Part shown: positions 49,493 through 59,735 of the stretch, piece by piece | How positions within the stretch are numbered: the stretch's first letter is position 1 | Layout of the letters: every line of letters begins with the position of its first letter | Source of the DNA: Psychromonas sp. L1A2 | Lineage (GTDB): Bacteria; Pseudomonadota; Gammaproteobacteria; Enterobacterales; Psychromonadaceae | NCBI RefSeq assembly: GCF_009828855.1 | Contig: NZ_WUAG01000002.1 | Location: 682,001 to 746,000 of the forward strand | Direction: 5' to 3' | DNA: 64,000 nt | Translations under genes and position numbers: made by a program | The notes under the pieces: model-generated | The model's input: the letters and a program-made list of their open reading frames with translations, nothing else | The model's database searches: none | Told to the model about the DNA's origin: nothing

Positions 49493-50242
49493 TTACAGTA
49501 AATGGTTTATCCCTACACAGCGAGATAATTCAGCTTGCTCAGGAACAAGGTCAATACAGGAAACACTCATTTTATCAATTTTCAAAGATAAAGAATGTTG
49601 TAATGGAATATGTAAAAAGGCAGATAATATAGAACGGATAACACCTGCATGACAGATCATAATAACGGATTTAGAATGCGACCCTTGGCTTAACTGATTA
49701 ACTTGACTCACTTCGTTTAACTTAGACTGTAATTTATCCCAAGCTTGAATCACCCGACGGTCGAACTCACGTGCACTTTCCCCATTTTTAAAAGTGTAAT
49801 CGAGTAAATCATCACTCCAGTCTTGTATTGCTTGTTGTCCAATATCTTGCCACGTTAAACCTTCCCAATCACCGAAGTTAATTTCTTTAAAACCTTCATT
49901 TATTTGTAAATTCATTGGATTGGAATACGTCCTTTGTGAGTACTCACTTACCTTCACTTCTTTATCAGTTTGAGGTTCTAACTCTAAATTTAACTTCAAA
50001 CCTTCAGCCAAGGCTAAACAACGCGTTAATGGGCTACTAATAATTAATGGCGTTTCATTAACTTTAACTTTTAATTTATTCATCACGTTAGTTTTAACGT
50101 AATCTGTTAATTTTAATAAATCATGATCAAAAGATTCAGTAACAGCGCAATCTAATTGACCATAACAAATATCAGCGGCGACATTCACATCACCATGACG
50201 TACTAAGTAAATTTTATGTGTTGTTAATGGTTTATTATCCAT
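49493..50242 (-). CDS. cobC: Histidine phosphatase, alpha-ribazole-5'-phosphate phosphatase-like
   Basis: 249 residues from ATG 50242 (MDNKPLTTHKI). The phosphatase motif IYLVRHGDV carries the catalytic His, and ICHAGVIRSILSAFL the second His; GDWEGLTW is typical. It dephosphorylates alpha-ribazole phosphate or the cobalamin product in the nucleotide loop assembly. It follows cobS after 55 nt. Internal sequence is somewhat longer than usual (about 200). Confidence 0.85.
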   Translation of the reverse strand: MDNKPLTTHKIYLVRHGDVNVAADICYGQLDCAVTESFDHDLLKLTDYVKTNVMNKLKVKVNETPLIISSPLTRCLALAEGLKLNLELEPQTDKEVKVSEYSQRTYSNPMNLQINEGFKEINFGDWEGLTWQDIGQQAIQDWSDDLLDYTFKNGESAREFDRRVIQAWDKLQSKLNEVSQVNQLSQGSHSKSVIMICHAGVIRSILSAFLHIPLQHSLSLKIDKMSVSCIDLVPEQAELSRCVGINHLL

Positions 50243-50297
50243 TTTGATTTCCGTTTCCACTGCAATTAGAAAAAGCCTCAAACCTTTAAGCTAAGAT

Positions 50298-51128
50298 TTA
50301 AGCTAAGCTAGCTCCAAACAACGCTAAGCAAGTTAATAAAATGAGTAATTCATTTAGTTGTTGTAAAAAACCTAAGCAATCTCCGGTATACCCTTCAATT
50401 TTTTTATGGAAATAAGATCTACATAACAAGGTACTTATCGTTGTGACGATAACAATAACCAATATGGAGATGACTGGCATCCAAAGTAATGACAATAAAC
50501 TAAACAACAAAGCACCTAATAAATACGGTAAAGGTAATTGATGCGATGATTGTGTCGATTTGCTTGTTTCATCGACTCTTGCATATTCACTATATTGGAT
50601 CAAACATAAAGCACTAAAGCGACTAACGACCGCAGCACTAAAAAGAACGCCAAAGAAATGAACTAAACCAAATTCAGAAAATTGATTAAGCTGGCTAAGT
50701 TGAATGAGCGTCGTCACTTTAAGCGTAAACAATATGATTAAACCAAGCACACCATAGGTGCCTATTTGACTATCTTTCATAATGCTTAAGCATTGCTTTT
50801 TGTTATAACCACCACCAAAACCATCACAACAGTCCGCTAAACCATCTTCATGAAAAGCGCCGGTTAATAATAACCCAGCTAGCAACATAAAAATGATACT
50901 AATCGTATGGTCAAACACACTTATGCTTACACAATAAACAGCAAAACAAATAAGCGCGTACAAAGCACCGACAAATGGAAAGTAAGTATTTCCTAAATGA
51001 AATGGATAGGCTTTAAAATTAATAGATTGGGGCACAGGGCAACGTGAAAAAAATGATAACGCATAACAACATAGAACCCATTGCTTATAGAGTTTTTTAT
51101 ATAGCGGTTTATTTAACTTTTCTGGCAT
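50298..51128 (-). CDS. cobS: Adenosylcobinamide-GDP ribazoletransferase
   Basis: 276 residues, inner-membrane, with about seven hydrophobic segments. The family motif HEDGLADCCDGFGGG is intact, and the N-terminal FFSRCPVPQ is typical. It joins alpha-ribazole to adenosylcobinamide-GDP to make adenosylcobalamin. It lies in the order cobT-cobS-cobC on the minus strand, without cobU in the window. Confidence 0.94.
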   Translation of the reverse strand: MPEKLNKPLYKKLYKQWVLCCYALSFFSRCPVPQSINFKAYPFHLGNTYFPFVGALYALICFAVYCVSISVFDHTISIIFMLLAGLLLTGAFHEDGLADCCDGFGGGYNKKQCLSIMKDSQIGTYGVLGLIILFTLKVTTLIQLSQLNQFSEFGLVHFFGVLFSAAVVSRFSALCLIQYSEYARVDETSKSTQSSHQLPLPYLLGALLFSLLSLLWMPVISILVIVIVTTISTLLCRSYFHKKIEGYTGDCLGFLQQLNELLILLTCLALFGASLA

Positions 51129-51156
51129 CCAACTCTCTTTCTATTATCTATGCTTG

Positions 51157-51210
51157 TCATGTTTATGGTTATGGTTATGTTTATGGTTATGGTTATGGTT
51201 ATGGTTATTA
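51157..51210 (+). repeat. (GGTTAT)n microsatellite between cobT and cobS
   Basis: Hexanucleotide GGTTAT/GTTTAT units run for about eight copies in the 124-nt cobT-cobS gap. It lies just before the cobS start on the minus strand, so changes in copy number could alter the leader length. Confidence 0.8.
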
Positions 51211-51252
51211 CAAATTTTGCTATCACTTATTATATTGCTGGTACGCAACTAA

Positions 51253-52305
51253 CTACTGACTATCAGAAACACCCGCATCAGCAAAAGAAGCCATTTCATT
51301 TAAGAAAGTTAATGCGGACACTAATAATGGATAAGCAACCGCAACGCCAGAACCTTCGCCTAAGCGCATACCCAATTTAAGTATAGGTGTTGCACTCATT
51401 GAGGTTAATAACAATTGATGTGCTTGTTCGTCTGATTGGTGACAAAATTGCGTGTATTGTAAAAAGTCATCGTGCATTTCGCTCGCAACCAATGCAGCGC
51501 TAGAAGCAATAAAGCCATCTACCAATACCAACATCGACAATTCAGCGGCTTTTAACATTGCGCCTACCATCATCGCAATTTCAAAGCCCCCTACGGTTTG
51601 TAATATAGTTGAAGCATCTGCCTCTGCTAATTGGTATTTTTCAATGGCATCGTCAATTACTTGCGCTTTTAATGAAACCGTTTGTTGATCAATCCCTGTT
51701 CCCTTTCCTGCACACACTTGTCCTGTTAAATTTAATATTGCCGCCATAATCGCTGCTGCTGAAGTGGTATTGGCAATGCCCATTTCCCCGAAGCCTATAA
51801 CGTTACAACCAAGTAGATGCTGTTGCTTTACAATATCGGCACCTTTATTAATAGCCGCTAAACATTGCTCTTTAGTCATCGCGGGTTGTTGAGCAAAATT
51901 TTCGGTACCTAATGCAATTGGAGAATTAACAAAGTGTTCATTTTGAATGTTGTCAAAGTTAGCTTTCACACCAGCATTAACTATTTTTAAATTAATACCA
52001 TGCTGCTTTGAAAAACAGTTAATAGCGGCGCCACCCTGTAAAAAGTTTAAGACCATCTGCTCTGTCACGACTTGTGGAAATAAGCTTACTCCTTGGTCTG
52101 CGACACCATGATCAGCCGCAAAGATAATAACGCTTGGTTCAATAAAAACTGGCTCTAATGTTTGTTGTAATAAACCCACTTTAAATGCAATCGATTCCAA
52201 TAACCCTAAACTACCTTGAGGTTTAGTTTTAAGATCAATTTTGTCTTGAAGTGTATTTACAAATTGTGAGGTTACTTTATCTAGTGGAGCAGTAATATTA
52301 AACAC
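51253..52305 (-). CDS. cobT: Nicotinate-nucleotide-dimethylbenzimidazole phosphoribosyltransferase
   Basis: 350 residues making alpha-ribazole 5'-phosphate from nicotinate mononucleotide and dimethylbenzimidazole. Family blocks: TKPQGSLGLLE, FAADHGVADQGVS, GEMGIANTTSAAA and the C-terminal catalytic-Glu segment RLGEGSGVAVAYPLL. It begins the cobT-cobS-cobC cluster. No cobalamin riboswitch was recognised upstream. Confidence 0.96.
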   Translation of the reverse strand: MFNITAPLDKVTSQFVNTLQDKIDLKTKPQGSLGLLESIAFKVGLLQQTLEPVFIEPSVIIFAADHGVADQGVSLFPQVVTEQMVLNFLQGGAAINCFSKQHGINLKIVNAGVKANFDNIQNEHFVNSPIALGTENFAQQPAMTKEQCLAAINKGADIVKQQHLLGCNVIGFGEMGIANTTSAAAIMAAILNLTGQVCAGKGTGIDQQTVSLKAQVIDDAIEKYQLAEADASTILQTVGGFEIAMMVGAMLKAAELSMLVLVDGFIASSAALVASEMHDDFLQYTQFCHQSDEQAHQLLLTSMSATPILKLGMRLGEGSGVAVAYPLLVSALTFLNEMASFADAGVSDSQ

Positions 52306-52905
52306 GGAATATCCTTTGTATAATTCAAAAAATTTATAAGCTAGCTATATGCTTAGTAAGTATTAATAAGTATCAATAAAATAGGTAACATTAATGGTCT
52401 AACTCACTTTTAAAGAAAATGCGGTTAAATCAATGTAGCTAACCAATGTAGCTAATCAATGAAGTTAAGCTATTTAGCCAAAGCAAAGATAGAATACACG
52501 TTTATGATACGCATTTTGAAAAACAACGTTAATTTTTATATAAATAACCTTAACCTTTATATAAATAACCTTCATCTTTCATATAAATAGCTTTAACCTT
52601 TACATAAATACTTAGTTACAGATAAGCAACGCGATACCACATCATTATTTTCGTGCTTCTATGGGTAAATAATACTCTTTCCACGCCCCGTTATTTATAA
52701 CCTTTATCAAACATCGTCTCGAATTAAAAAAAGAATTTAAAAATAAAAATGAGATGATTTAGCATTACGGTGAGTTTTTTAAGCTTTAGGTTTTACAAAG
52801 CGACTTTTAGTTTCAATATTAAATGCGTTAATTGATAGACAATTCACCCTAAAGGCAATCTTTGCTCTATAATGTGCTTTTTGTTTTATTGTATTGGAAA
52901 ATTTC
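52306..52905. other. Non-coding region between divergent cobT and srmB
   Basis: No gene supported. It has tandem TATATAAATAACCTTAACC-like repeats (52533-52613), AATGTAGCTAA repeats (52433-52465), and a degenerate repeat shared with 49230-49340. Promoters for both genes should lie here but none was assigned. Confidence 0.5.
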
Positions 52906-54267
52906 ATGTCATTTGAGTCGCTTGAGCTGGATCAGCATTTATTAAACGCCGTTGCTAAGATGGGTCACACACGCCCAACTAGTATTCAAAAAATGGTCAT
53001 CCCACCAGCAATGGATGAACGAGACATCATGGCAAGCGCGCCTACAGGCACAGGTAAAACACTGGCATTTTTATTACCTGCAGTACAACGTTTAATTGAT
53101 TACCCTCGCCGTAAAGGTGGTTCTGCTCGTATTTTAGTATTAACGCCAACACGCGAATTAGCAGTGCAAATAAGCGAAGTTGCAGAGCAATTAGTTGAAG
53201 GTACAAAACTAGTAGTAGGTAATATCATCGGCGGTATTTCTTACGAAGCTCAAGAAGATATTATTATGGGTTCAGTAGATATCGTCATTGCAACTCCAGG
53301 TCGTTTAATGGAATACATTGACGCCGAAGCGTTTGACTGTCGTGAAGTTGAATGTTTAGTACTTGATGAAGCAGATCGCATGCTAGATATGGGTTTTGTT
53401 GCAGAGATGGACCGTATTGCTGGTGAAGCTCGCTGGCGTAAAATGACCGCTTTATTTTCGGCAACACTAGAAGGTAAAGGGTTACGTGAATTTGCTCGTG
53501 ATGTATTAAAGAATCCTGTTAAGTTAGATGCAGAAGTCACTCGCAGAGAAAGTGGTAAAATCTTACAATATATCCACCTAGCTGATAATCCTGAGCATAA
53601 GTTACAGTTACTTGCTGCGATTTTAGAACAAGAACCAGAACACGAAGAACAAGTAAATAAGATGATTGTGTTTGTTAAAACACGTGATCGTCTTGCGCAA
53701 CTAGTCGCTCAATTAGCCGAACTAAATATCCGTTGTAACTACCTACGTGGAGAAATGGATCAAGAAAAACGTAATTTATCACTACGTCAATTTAAAGAAG
53801 GCACCACCAATATTTTAATCGCTACCGATGTTGCCGCGCGCGGTATCGATGTCCCAGATATAACGCATGTTGTTAACTATGATATGCCACGTAGCGCAGA
53901 TGTTTATGTTCACCGTATTGGTCGTACTGCTCGTGGTGGTAAAAAAGGTACTGCGATCTCTATTATCGAAGCACATGACATTGATATTTTGGCAAAGGTT
54001 GAACGTTATACAGACCAAATATTAAAACGTCGAGTGATCAAAGATTTACGCCCACAGAATAAAGAAGCAAAAGTGAGTTTGCGTAAAACTAAAAAACCGA
54101 TGACCAAAAAAGGTAAAGCACGCGAAGAAGAAGTGAAACGCCTGCAAAAAGAAAAACGTCAAAAGAAAAAATTAGAGATGGGTAAACAACGCCATCGTAC
54201 TATCAAAGCAAAAGGAAAGCCTAGCTGGGCAGGTAAAAATAAACCTGATACCGATAAAGCAGAATAA
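52906..54267 (+). CDS. srmB: ATP-dependent RNA helicase SrmB
   Basis: A DEAD-box helicase of 453 residues from ATG 52906 for early 50S ribosome assembly. The N-terminus MSFESLELDQHLL matches SrmB. Motifs: [54 protein letters not shown] and HRIGRTARGG. The basic C-terminal tail (KKPMTKKGKAREEEVKRL) follows. It is the second DEAD-box gene in the window after rhlE. Confidence 0.95.
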   Translation: MSFESLELDQHLLNAVAKMGHTRPTSIQKMVIPPAMDERDIMASAPTGTGKTLAFLLPAVQRLIDYPRRKGGSARILVLTPTRELAVQISEVAEQLVEGTKLVVGNIIGGISYEAQEDIIMGSVDIVIATPGRLMEYIDAEAFDCREVECLVLDEADRMLDMGFVAEMDRIAGEARWRKMTALFSATLEGKGLREFARDVLKNPVKLDAEVTRRESGKILQYIHLADNPEHKLQLLAAILEQEPEHEEQVNKMIVFVKTRDRLAQLVAQLAELNIRCNYLRGEMDQEKRNLSLRQFKEGTTNILIATDVAARGIDVPDITHVVNYDMPRSADVYVHRIGRTARGGKKGTAISIIEAHDIDILAKVERYTDQILKRRVIKDLRPQNKEAKVSLRKTKKPMTKKGKAREEEVKRLQKEKRQKKKLEMGKQRHRTIKAKGKPSWAGKNKPDTDKAE

Positions 54268-54439
54268 AAAGGCTATTTCAGTTCTTTGGCTATCATTCAA
54301 GCAGTTAACTTCTATTTAAAGTGAGAAGTTGATTGCTTGGTAACCGCAAATAGTACTTTTGAGGACTACACACAAGCGCTAACACACTGCTATACTAAGC
54401 ATATTTATTTTTATCAGCAGAAGCTGCCTAAGGTCAATT

Positions 54440-55996
54440 ATGCGTTTTTCTTCCTCTTTTTTACTGATAACACCACTTATTCTTGTTTTATCTGCATGTA
54501 GTTCAACGACCTCTTCAACCTCTACCACTCAAGTAAAAGAAACTGTCATAACGCCTACACCTGAAATTATTCATAAAGACTTTTCAAATATATTAGATGG
54601 GAACTTTAGAGGTCAACTTAGCTATAAAAATAATAAACCTTACTTTCAATCCTGTGATGATCCACAACAGTACCAAGTGATAACAGAAACAGCATTAAAT
54701 GATGTTTATAACAAAATTGATGAAGATAATGGTGAACCTGTTTATATCGAGTTTGCAGGGCAAATTGTTTTCCCTAAAAGCAAAAAGTCTAAAAGCTCAG
54801 TTATGGTAGAGCTTGATCGTATCAATCACATGGCCTCTACCAAAACGTCATTACAATGTGCAAAAGCAACCGATACGTTTAGCTTTAAAGCAAAAGGTAA
54901 TGATCCTTATTGGCGCATCAACATCCATGACAATAAATTATTTTTTGCCACAAAAGCCAGCAACCAATCATATACAGTGACTAACTCAACAGTTGAATCA
55001 ACAAAACAACAAGTGATCAGTGCAATTAAATCAGATGAGCAGAGATTATCTTTAACGATGCAACCGGGAAGCTGTTATGTATCTGACAATAAAGAATATT
55101 GGGGATACCTTACCGTTGTAGAAAGCATTCATGGCAAATTCAGTGGCTGTGGCGAGTTAGGACAATTAACCAGTGAGCAGCCATTTACAGGTGAATATTT
55201 AAGTCAATCTAAACAAAGTTCAGATCAAGACATTAACCTATCGTTAAATGCCAACCATACCTTGGAATACCAACAAGGTAACCAAGCAACAAAAATAGTT
55301 AAAACAGGCTTTTGGAAAAGTAATACTCCCAACACTGTTGTCGCGATGTTTACCAAGCAAGACGGTAAAAAAATACAGCAGGAAATTATATTTAAACGTA
55401 ATGGATTAAGTCTTTCTAGTAATGATGTTAATAAAGATAATGTGCTAACTAAGCTAGATGAAACATTAACGTTTGATAAAATGAATGCAAAACACAGTTC
55501 GTTGGAAGGTGATGAGATTCAAATTAAACGTCAGTTTACTGCTCAATTTATTAACCCAGCAAACAGCATTGATTTAGAAGTACAAAAAGCTGTGCGTAAC
55601 TACTTTAAAATACATAGAACCGATCCTAAAAATACACGTTTCAACTCAGTTAGATTCGATTTAAATGGTGATGGTAAAGATGAAGCGATTGTTCTTTTAG
55701 ATTGGTGCTCTAGTAATGGCTGTGAAATGCTGGTATTTGAATCGAAAGATAAAGGATTAATATTCTCAAGCCGTGTCTCTCGTATACAAGCGCCTATTTT
55801 AGTCGCTCAAACTCAGCACTTCTCTTGGCAGGATTTGTTTGTCGCTAAAGATAATAATTGGCTACAGCTAGATTTTGACGGTTTAAGTTACCCACTTAAA
55901 ATCAGCGCTGCAAAAAGTATTGACCGCCCAACAGACTCAAGCGGCGTTGTACTATTTAGCGAAGGCAGACCAACCACTTGGTTTTCAATTAAATAA
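54440..55996 (+). CDS. Outer-membrane-type lipoprotein, COG3650/NlpE-like
   Basis: 518 residues. Lipobox LVLSAC with Cys20 gives a lipidated, probably outer-membrane, protein. A COG3650-like segment (GNDPYWRINIHDNKLFF ... SGCGEL, about 150-245) is followed by an NlpE-like region (TGEYLSQSKQSSDQDINLSL ... about 250-345) and a C-terminal Ca-binding-looking repeat (DLNGDGKDEAIVLLDWC, about 410-425). Function unknown; envelope-stress sensing as in NlpE is only a guess. A terminator follows. Confidence 0.72.
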   Translation: MRFSSSFLLITPLILVLSACSSTTSSTSTTQVKETVITPTPEIIHKDFSNILDGNFRGQLSYKNNKPYFQSCDDPQQYQVITETALNDVYNKIDEDNGEPVYIEFAGQIVFPKSKKSKSSVMVELDRINHMASTKTSLQCAKATDTFSFKAKGNDPYWRINIHDNKLFFATKASNQSYTVTNSTVESTKQQVISAIKSDEQRLSLTMQPGSCYVSDNKEYWGYLTVVESIHGKFSGCGELGQLTSEQPFTGEYLSQSKQSSDQDINLSLNANHTLEYQQGNQATKIVKTGFWKSNTPNTVVAMFTKQDGKKIQQEIIFKRNGLSLSSNDVNKDNVLTKLDETLTFDKMNAKHSSLEGDEIQIKRQFTAQFINPANSIDLEVQKAVRNYFKIHRTDPKNTRFNSVRFDLNGDGKDEAIVLLDWCSSNGCEMLVFESKDKGLIFSSRVSRIQAPILVAQTQHFSWQDLFVAKDNNWLQLDFDGLSYPLKISAAKSIDRPTDSSGVVLFSEGRPTTWFSIK

Positions 55997-56012
55997 CGGC
56001 TCGATTCTTAGC

Positions 56013-56045
56013 AAAAGGCTTTATCAACATTGATAAAGCCTTTTT
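56013..56045 (+). terminator. Terminator of the lipoprotein gene
   Basis: AAAAGGCTTTATCA pairs with TGATAAAGCCTTTT across a short loop, ending TTTTT. Confidence 0.9.
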
Positions 56046-56049
56046 AAAA

Positions 56050-56605
56050 TGCGAATAACGATCAACACATAAAAGCAACACACCAACCCCTGCAAGCTGA
56101 AGCATGCGCCCCGAGGTCGAAAACTTTGATTATTGGTTCTTTAATTCACAATCAAAAAGCAACACACAAGACCCTGCAAGCTGAAGCATGCGCCCCGAGG
56201 TCAAAGGCTCTGATTATTGATTCTTTTAATTCACAATCAAAAAGCAACACACAAGACCCTGCAAGCTGAAGCATGCGCCCCGAGGTCAAAGGCTCTGATT
56301 ATTGATTCTTTAATTGAAAACAAAAAAACAACACACAAAACCCTGCAGGCTGAAGCATGCGGCCCGAGGTCAAAAGCTTTGATTATTGGTTCTTTAATTC
56401 ATAATCAAAAAATAACACATAAAAGCCTACAGGCTGAAGCATGCGCCGCCAAGTCAAAACCTTTGATTATAGGTTCTTTAATTCATAATCAAAAAGCGAC
56501 ACATAAACCCCTGCAAGCTGAAGCATGATCCACTGGGTCAAAAGAACGGGTTGAAACCTGCAAAGGGTCAGTTATTGATAATATTGGTTTATAATAAAAG
56601 TTAGA
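56050..56605. repeat. 84-bp repeat array III
   Basis: Six units at 84-85-bp spacing with core CTGCAAGCTGAAGCATGCGCC (near 56088, 56173, 56258, 56342, 56427 and 56511) and spacer ATTATTGATTCTTTAATTCA ... AAGCAACACAC. The core is GCATGC in place of the GCCAGC of arrays I and II. The period is divisible by three, so a repetitive open frame exists (56217-56528), but it is not thought to be a gene. Confidence 0.85.
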
Positions 56606-58063
56606 TTATTTATAAATTCTATTGAAAAAGGCTTTTTCAAATAAATAGATAGACGCTTTTTTATCTCGAGGCAGCTTTGCATTACTTGAACTGTTTCTAG
56701 GGTTGTAACCATTCACCATTAATACAAATAGTTTATCGCCACCCTCACTTTTAACAATACCCGCTAAGTTTGCAACACCTTTCAGTGAGCCTGTTTTGGC
56801 AACCACTTTTCCCTTTAATTCTGGGGCATTGACGCCTCGATGATATTTTAATGTGCCATCAATTCCTGAAACGGAAAAAGTGTCGATTAGCTCTAATTTT
56901 TTATCTTGTTTATAAACAAACTGCATCACCGACATAAATAACTCAGTACTCATTAAGTTATGACGAGATAACCCCGAGCCATCAGCGATGTAAGCATTTT
57001 CTAAATTAACGCCATTGCTTTTTAATATGGCTTTCGTTGCTTTAGCGCCATTACGGAAGTTACCTGGCTGTTGGTAATAATGCGCGCCAATTGTTTTAAA
57101 TAAACTGTCTGCAATTAAGTTATCTGAGCGCTTCATCATTCTTTTTAATAAAGTATCAAGCGTATCTGATTGGTGAGAAGCTAGAATAGAGGGTGCAATT
57201 GGCTTTATATCTTCATTCGCTTTATTTTTATCCTTTATCGCGACAGAACCAATTAAATTAATACCAACCTGTTTTAGTTCAGCTTCTATTATTTTTTGAG
57301 CGTAAGTATTAGGATCATTCACTGCAAACGCTAAAGGGAATGCACGCTTACGGGGTACCATACAACCCCATAAATGATATTTATTGTGGCTATCACGTGT
57401 AATTTCTAAATCACAAAACAGCTCTGCTCGTTGTTTTTTAGTCACAACAGAAACATCACTTGTAATATTGACCGGCTCATAAGCAGGAATAAATAACGTT
57501 GCCTTTTCGGCATCTTCACTGTCTAAACTTAAGTTACCTTGCACACAGTTTCGGTTAACTATGATCGCATTAGAAGGAGAAGTATAACAAACCCCTAAAT
57601 CATTCCATGCTTGACCGTTACTCCATTGATAGCCGTTAAAGAAACTGTTATCCAGTAAGAAGTCCCCTTCTATTTTGTTAACCCCTAAACGCTTTATATC
57701 TTGCAACAGCTTTCTAATATGCTGACGAGTCAATGTTGGGTCACCCATAAAACGTAAACTCAAATCTCCTTTATAAATCCCCTCTTTTAGCTTCTTTTGA
57801 TCGCCCTCAATGACTGTTTGATATGTAAAGTCACTACCTAATGATAATTTGGCCGTCGTCGCCGTTAATAGCTTTTGAACACTGGCTGGTGTTCTTAATG
57901 TTTCTTCTTGAAAACCGGCTACTTTTTTTTGTGTTTTAGCATCAACCACTAAATAAGAAACCTGCGTACCTTTAGGCAATAACGATTGTAAATCCTGCCA
58001 TTGTTCCGCAATCGCATTACAACAAACCACACTACTCATAATAAACAAACACGTTTTTAACAT
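56606..58063 (-). CDS. dacB: D-alanyl-D-alanine carboxypeptidase/endopeptidase (PBP4)
   Basis: 485 residues, periplasmic, with a signal peptide (MLKTCLFIMSSVVCCNAIA). Class C penicillin-binding protein motifs are SxxK (TPASVQKLL, Ser61-Lys64), SxN (MKRSDNLIADS) and KTG (AKTGSLKGVANLAG). It cleaves peptidoglycan cross-links or trims D-Ala. GTG 58066 would add one residue; ATG 58063 is preferred. It is divergent from pyrB. Confidence 0.93.
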   Translation of the reverse strand: MLKTCLFIMSSVVCCNAIAEQWQDLQSLLPKGTQVSYLVVDAKTQKKVAGFQEETLRTPASVQKLLTATTAKLSLGSDFTYQTVIEGDQKKLKEGIYKGDLSLRFMGDPTLTRQHIRKLLQDIKRLGVNKIEGDFLLDNSFFNGYQWSNGQAWNDLGVCYTSPSNAIIVNRNCVQGNLSLDSEDAEKATLFIPAYEPVNITSDVSVVTKKQRAELFCDLEITRDSHNKYHLWGCMVPRKRAFPLAFAVNDPNTYAQKIIEAELKQVGINLIGSVAIKDKNKANEDIKPIAPSILASHQSDTLDTLLKRMMKRSDNLIADSLFKTIGAHYYQQPGNFRNGAKATKAILKSNGVNLENAYIADGSGLSRHNLMSTELFMSVMQFVYKQDKKLELIDTFSVSGIDGTLKYHRGVNAPELKGKVVAKTGSLKGVANLAGIVKSEGGDKLFVLMVNGYNPRNSSSNAKLPRDKKASIYLFEKAFFNRIYK

Positions 58064-58227
58064 CACAAATCACTCAACTAAGAAATCAATTTTGAGAATA
58101 ACCTTTCTGTTGGTTCCATGCGATGAAAATTTAATACATTAATAACAACAAAAACAATTGTTAGTGATATAATTTTTGCCATTATCTGCTTCACTTTTAA
58201 CTGCCCTGACAATATGAGTGTGAAAAA

Positions 58228-59163
58228 ATGAATAATCCGTTATACCAAAAAAACATTATCTCCATTGCTGATTTATCTCGTTCTGATCTAGAACTCATCT
58301 TACAAACAGCCCACTCTTTAAAACAAACACCGCAACCTGAATTATTAAAAAACAAAGTCATTGCAAGCTGTTTTTTTGAAGCATCAACGCGTACTCGTTT
58401 ATCTTTTGAAACTGCAGTACAACGTTTAGGTGGCAGTGTTATTGGTTTTGATAGCGGCGGCAACACCTCATTAGCGCAAAAAGGTGAAACGTTAGCTGAC
58501 TCAGTTAAAATTATCGCCTCTTATGCTGATGCATTTTTCATGCGTCACCCACAAGAAGGTGCAGCGCGTTTAGCGTCTGAATTTACGTCGATTCCAGTGA
58601 TCAATGGTGGCGATGGTTCAAACCAACATCCAACCCAAACATTACTGGATTTGTTTACTATTTATGAAACACAAGCAACATTAGATAACTTAAATATTGC
58701 CTTTGTAGGCGACCTTAAATATGGACGTACAGTCCACTCTTTAGCACAAGCATTGTCTTTATTTAATTGTAATTTCTATTTTATTTCGCCTGAAGCATTA
58801 GCGATGCCTGATTACATTCTTGAAGAACTAAAAGAACGTAATATTAACTTCTCTTTGCATAGCAGTATTGAAGATGTCGTTGATGACCTTGATATTCTTT
58901 ATATGACCAGAGTTCAAAAAGAACGTTTTGACGAAACGGAATATCAGCACATGAAATCAGCTTTTTTACTAAATGCCGATATGCTTGATAATGTAAGAGA
59001 TAATTTAAAAGTATTACACCCATTACCACGTATTGATGAAATCAATATAGATGTTGATGAAACACCTTATGCTTATTATTTCCAACAAGCACAAAATGGT
59101 GTTTTTGCTCGCCAAGCATTACTCGCTTTGTTATTAACTAATCATTTTCAAGCAAACGCTTAA
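58228..59163 (+). CDS. pyrB: Aspartate carbamoyltransferase catalytic subunit
   Basis: 311 residues catalysing the first committed step of pyrimidine synthesis. Carbamoyl-phosphate motif [32 protein letters not shown] and LHPLPR are intact. pyrI follows after 9 nt, the classic pyrBI order. A TATAAT at 58168-58173 could be the -10 of its promoter. No pyrimidine attenuator leader peptide was recognised. Confidence 0.97.
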   Translation: MNNPLYQKNIISIADLSRSDLELILQTAHSLKQTPQPELLKNKVIASCFFEASTRTRLSFETAVQRLGGSVIGFDSGGNTSLAQKGETLADSVKIIASYADAFFMRHPQEGAARLASEFTSIPVINGGDGSNQHPTQTLLDLFTIYETQATLDNLNIAFVGDLKYGRTVHSLAQALSLFNCNFYFISPEALAMPDYILEELKERNINFSLHSSIEDVVDDLDILYMTRVQKERFDETEYQHMKSAFLLNADMLDNVRDNLKVLHPLPRIDEINIDVDETPYAYYFQQAQNGVFARQALLALLLTNHFQANA

Positions 59164-59172
59164 GGTTTTATC

Positions 59173-59628
59173 ATGCAAAAGAAATTACAAGTAGAAGCGA
59201 TTGAACAAGGTTCAGTGATTGACCATATCCCGGCACAACAAGGGGTAAAAATATTAAAGTTCTTTAAATTTACTCAAACGAAAGAAAAGATCACCATCGG
59301 ATTAAACCTTGCCACTCATAATGGTGAAAGCAAAGATCTTATTAAAATTGAAAATACTTTTTTTAATGATCAACAAGCAAACCAATTAGCTTTATTTGCG
59401 CCGAATGCAACGATTAATCAAATTAAAGATTTCAAAGTGGTAAATAAGTTTCAAGTGCAATTACCAAGTTCATTTATTGGTGTATTGGCTTGTCCTAACA
59501 GTAATTGTATTAGTCATAATGAACCTGTTCAAACCCGTTTTTATGTCCACCAGAAAAACACATTAAAATTAAAATGTCATTACTGTGAGAAATCTTTTGA
59601 ACGTGGTACTTTTGACGAATTAGACTAA
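59173..59628 (+). CDS. pyrI: Aspartate carbamoyltransferase regulatory subunit
   Basis: 151 residues. The N-terminal nucleotide-binding domain is followed by the zinc domain with four Cys ([13 protein letters not shown] and [10 protein letters not shown]). It confers CTP/ATP regulation on PyrB. In E. coli, PyrI has 153 residues. Confidence 0.97.
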   Translation: MQKKLQVEAIEQGSVIDHIPAQQGVKILKFFKFTQTKEKITIGLNLATHNGESKDLIKIENTFFNDQQANQLALFAPNATINQIKDFKVVNKFQVQLPSSFIGVLACPNSNCISHNEPVQTRFYVHQKNTLKLKCHYCEKSFERGTFDELD

Positions 59629-59735
59629 GTTTAAAAATTAAGCTTAGTTTCAACAAATATCAGAGAATAAGATTGAATTAGAGTCTGTTACGTTTATACT
59701 AAATTTAACTTCATCATTAAAAAGTGAGCATTTAT

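Noticed and set aside
52306-52893. Cobalamin riboswitch upstream of cobT
   Set aside because: No B12 box or characteristic conserved segments were found on the minus strand.
56217-56528. 103-residue frame with a 28-residue repeat (LQAEAC-type)
   Set aside because: It exists only because the 84-bp unit is divisible by three. It starts at TTG without a ribosome site, and array units elsewhere do not keep the frame.
58081-58227. pyrBI attenuator with leader peptide
   Set aside because: No leader peptide with a following T-run terminator was seen before pyrB.
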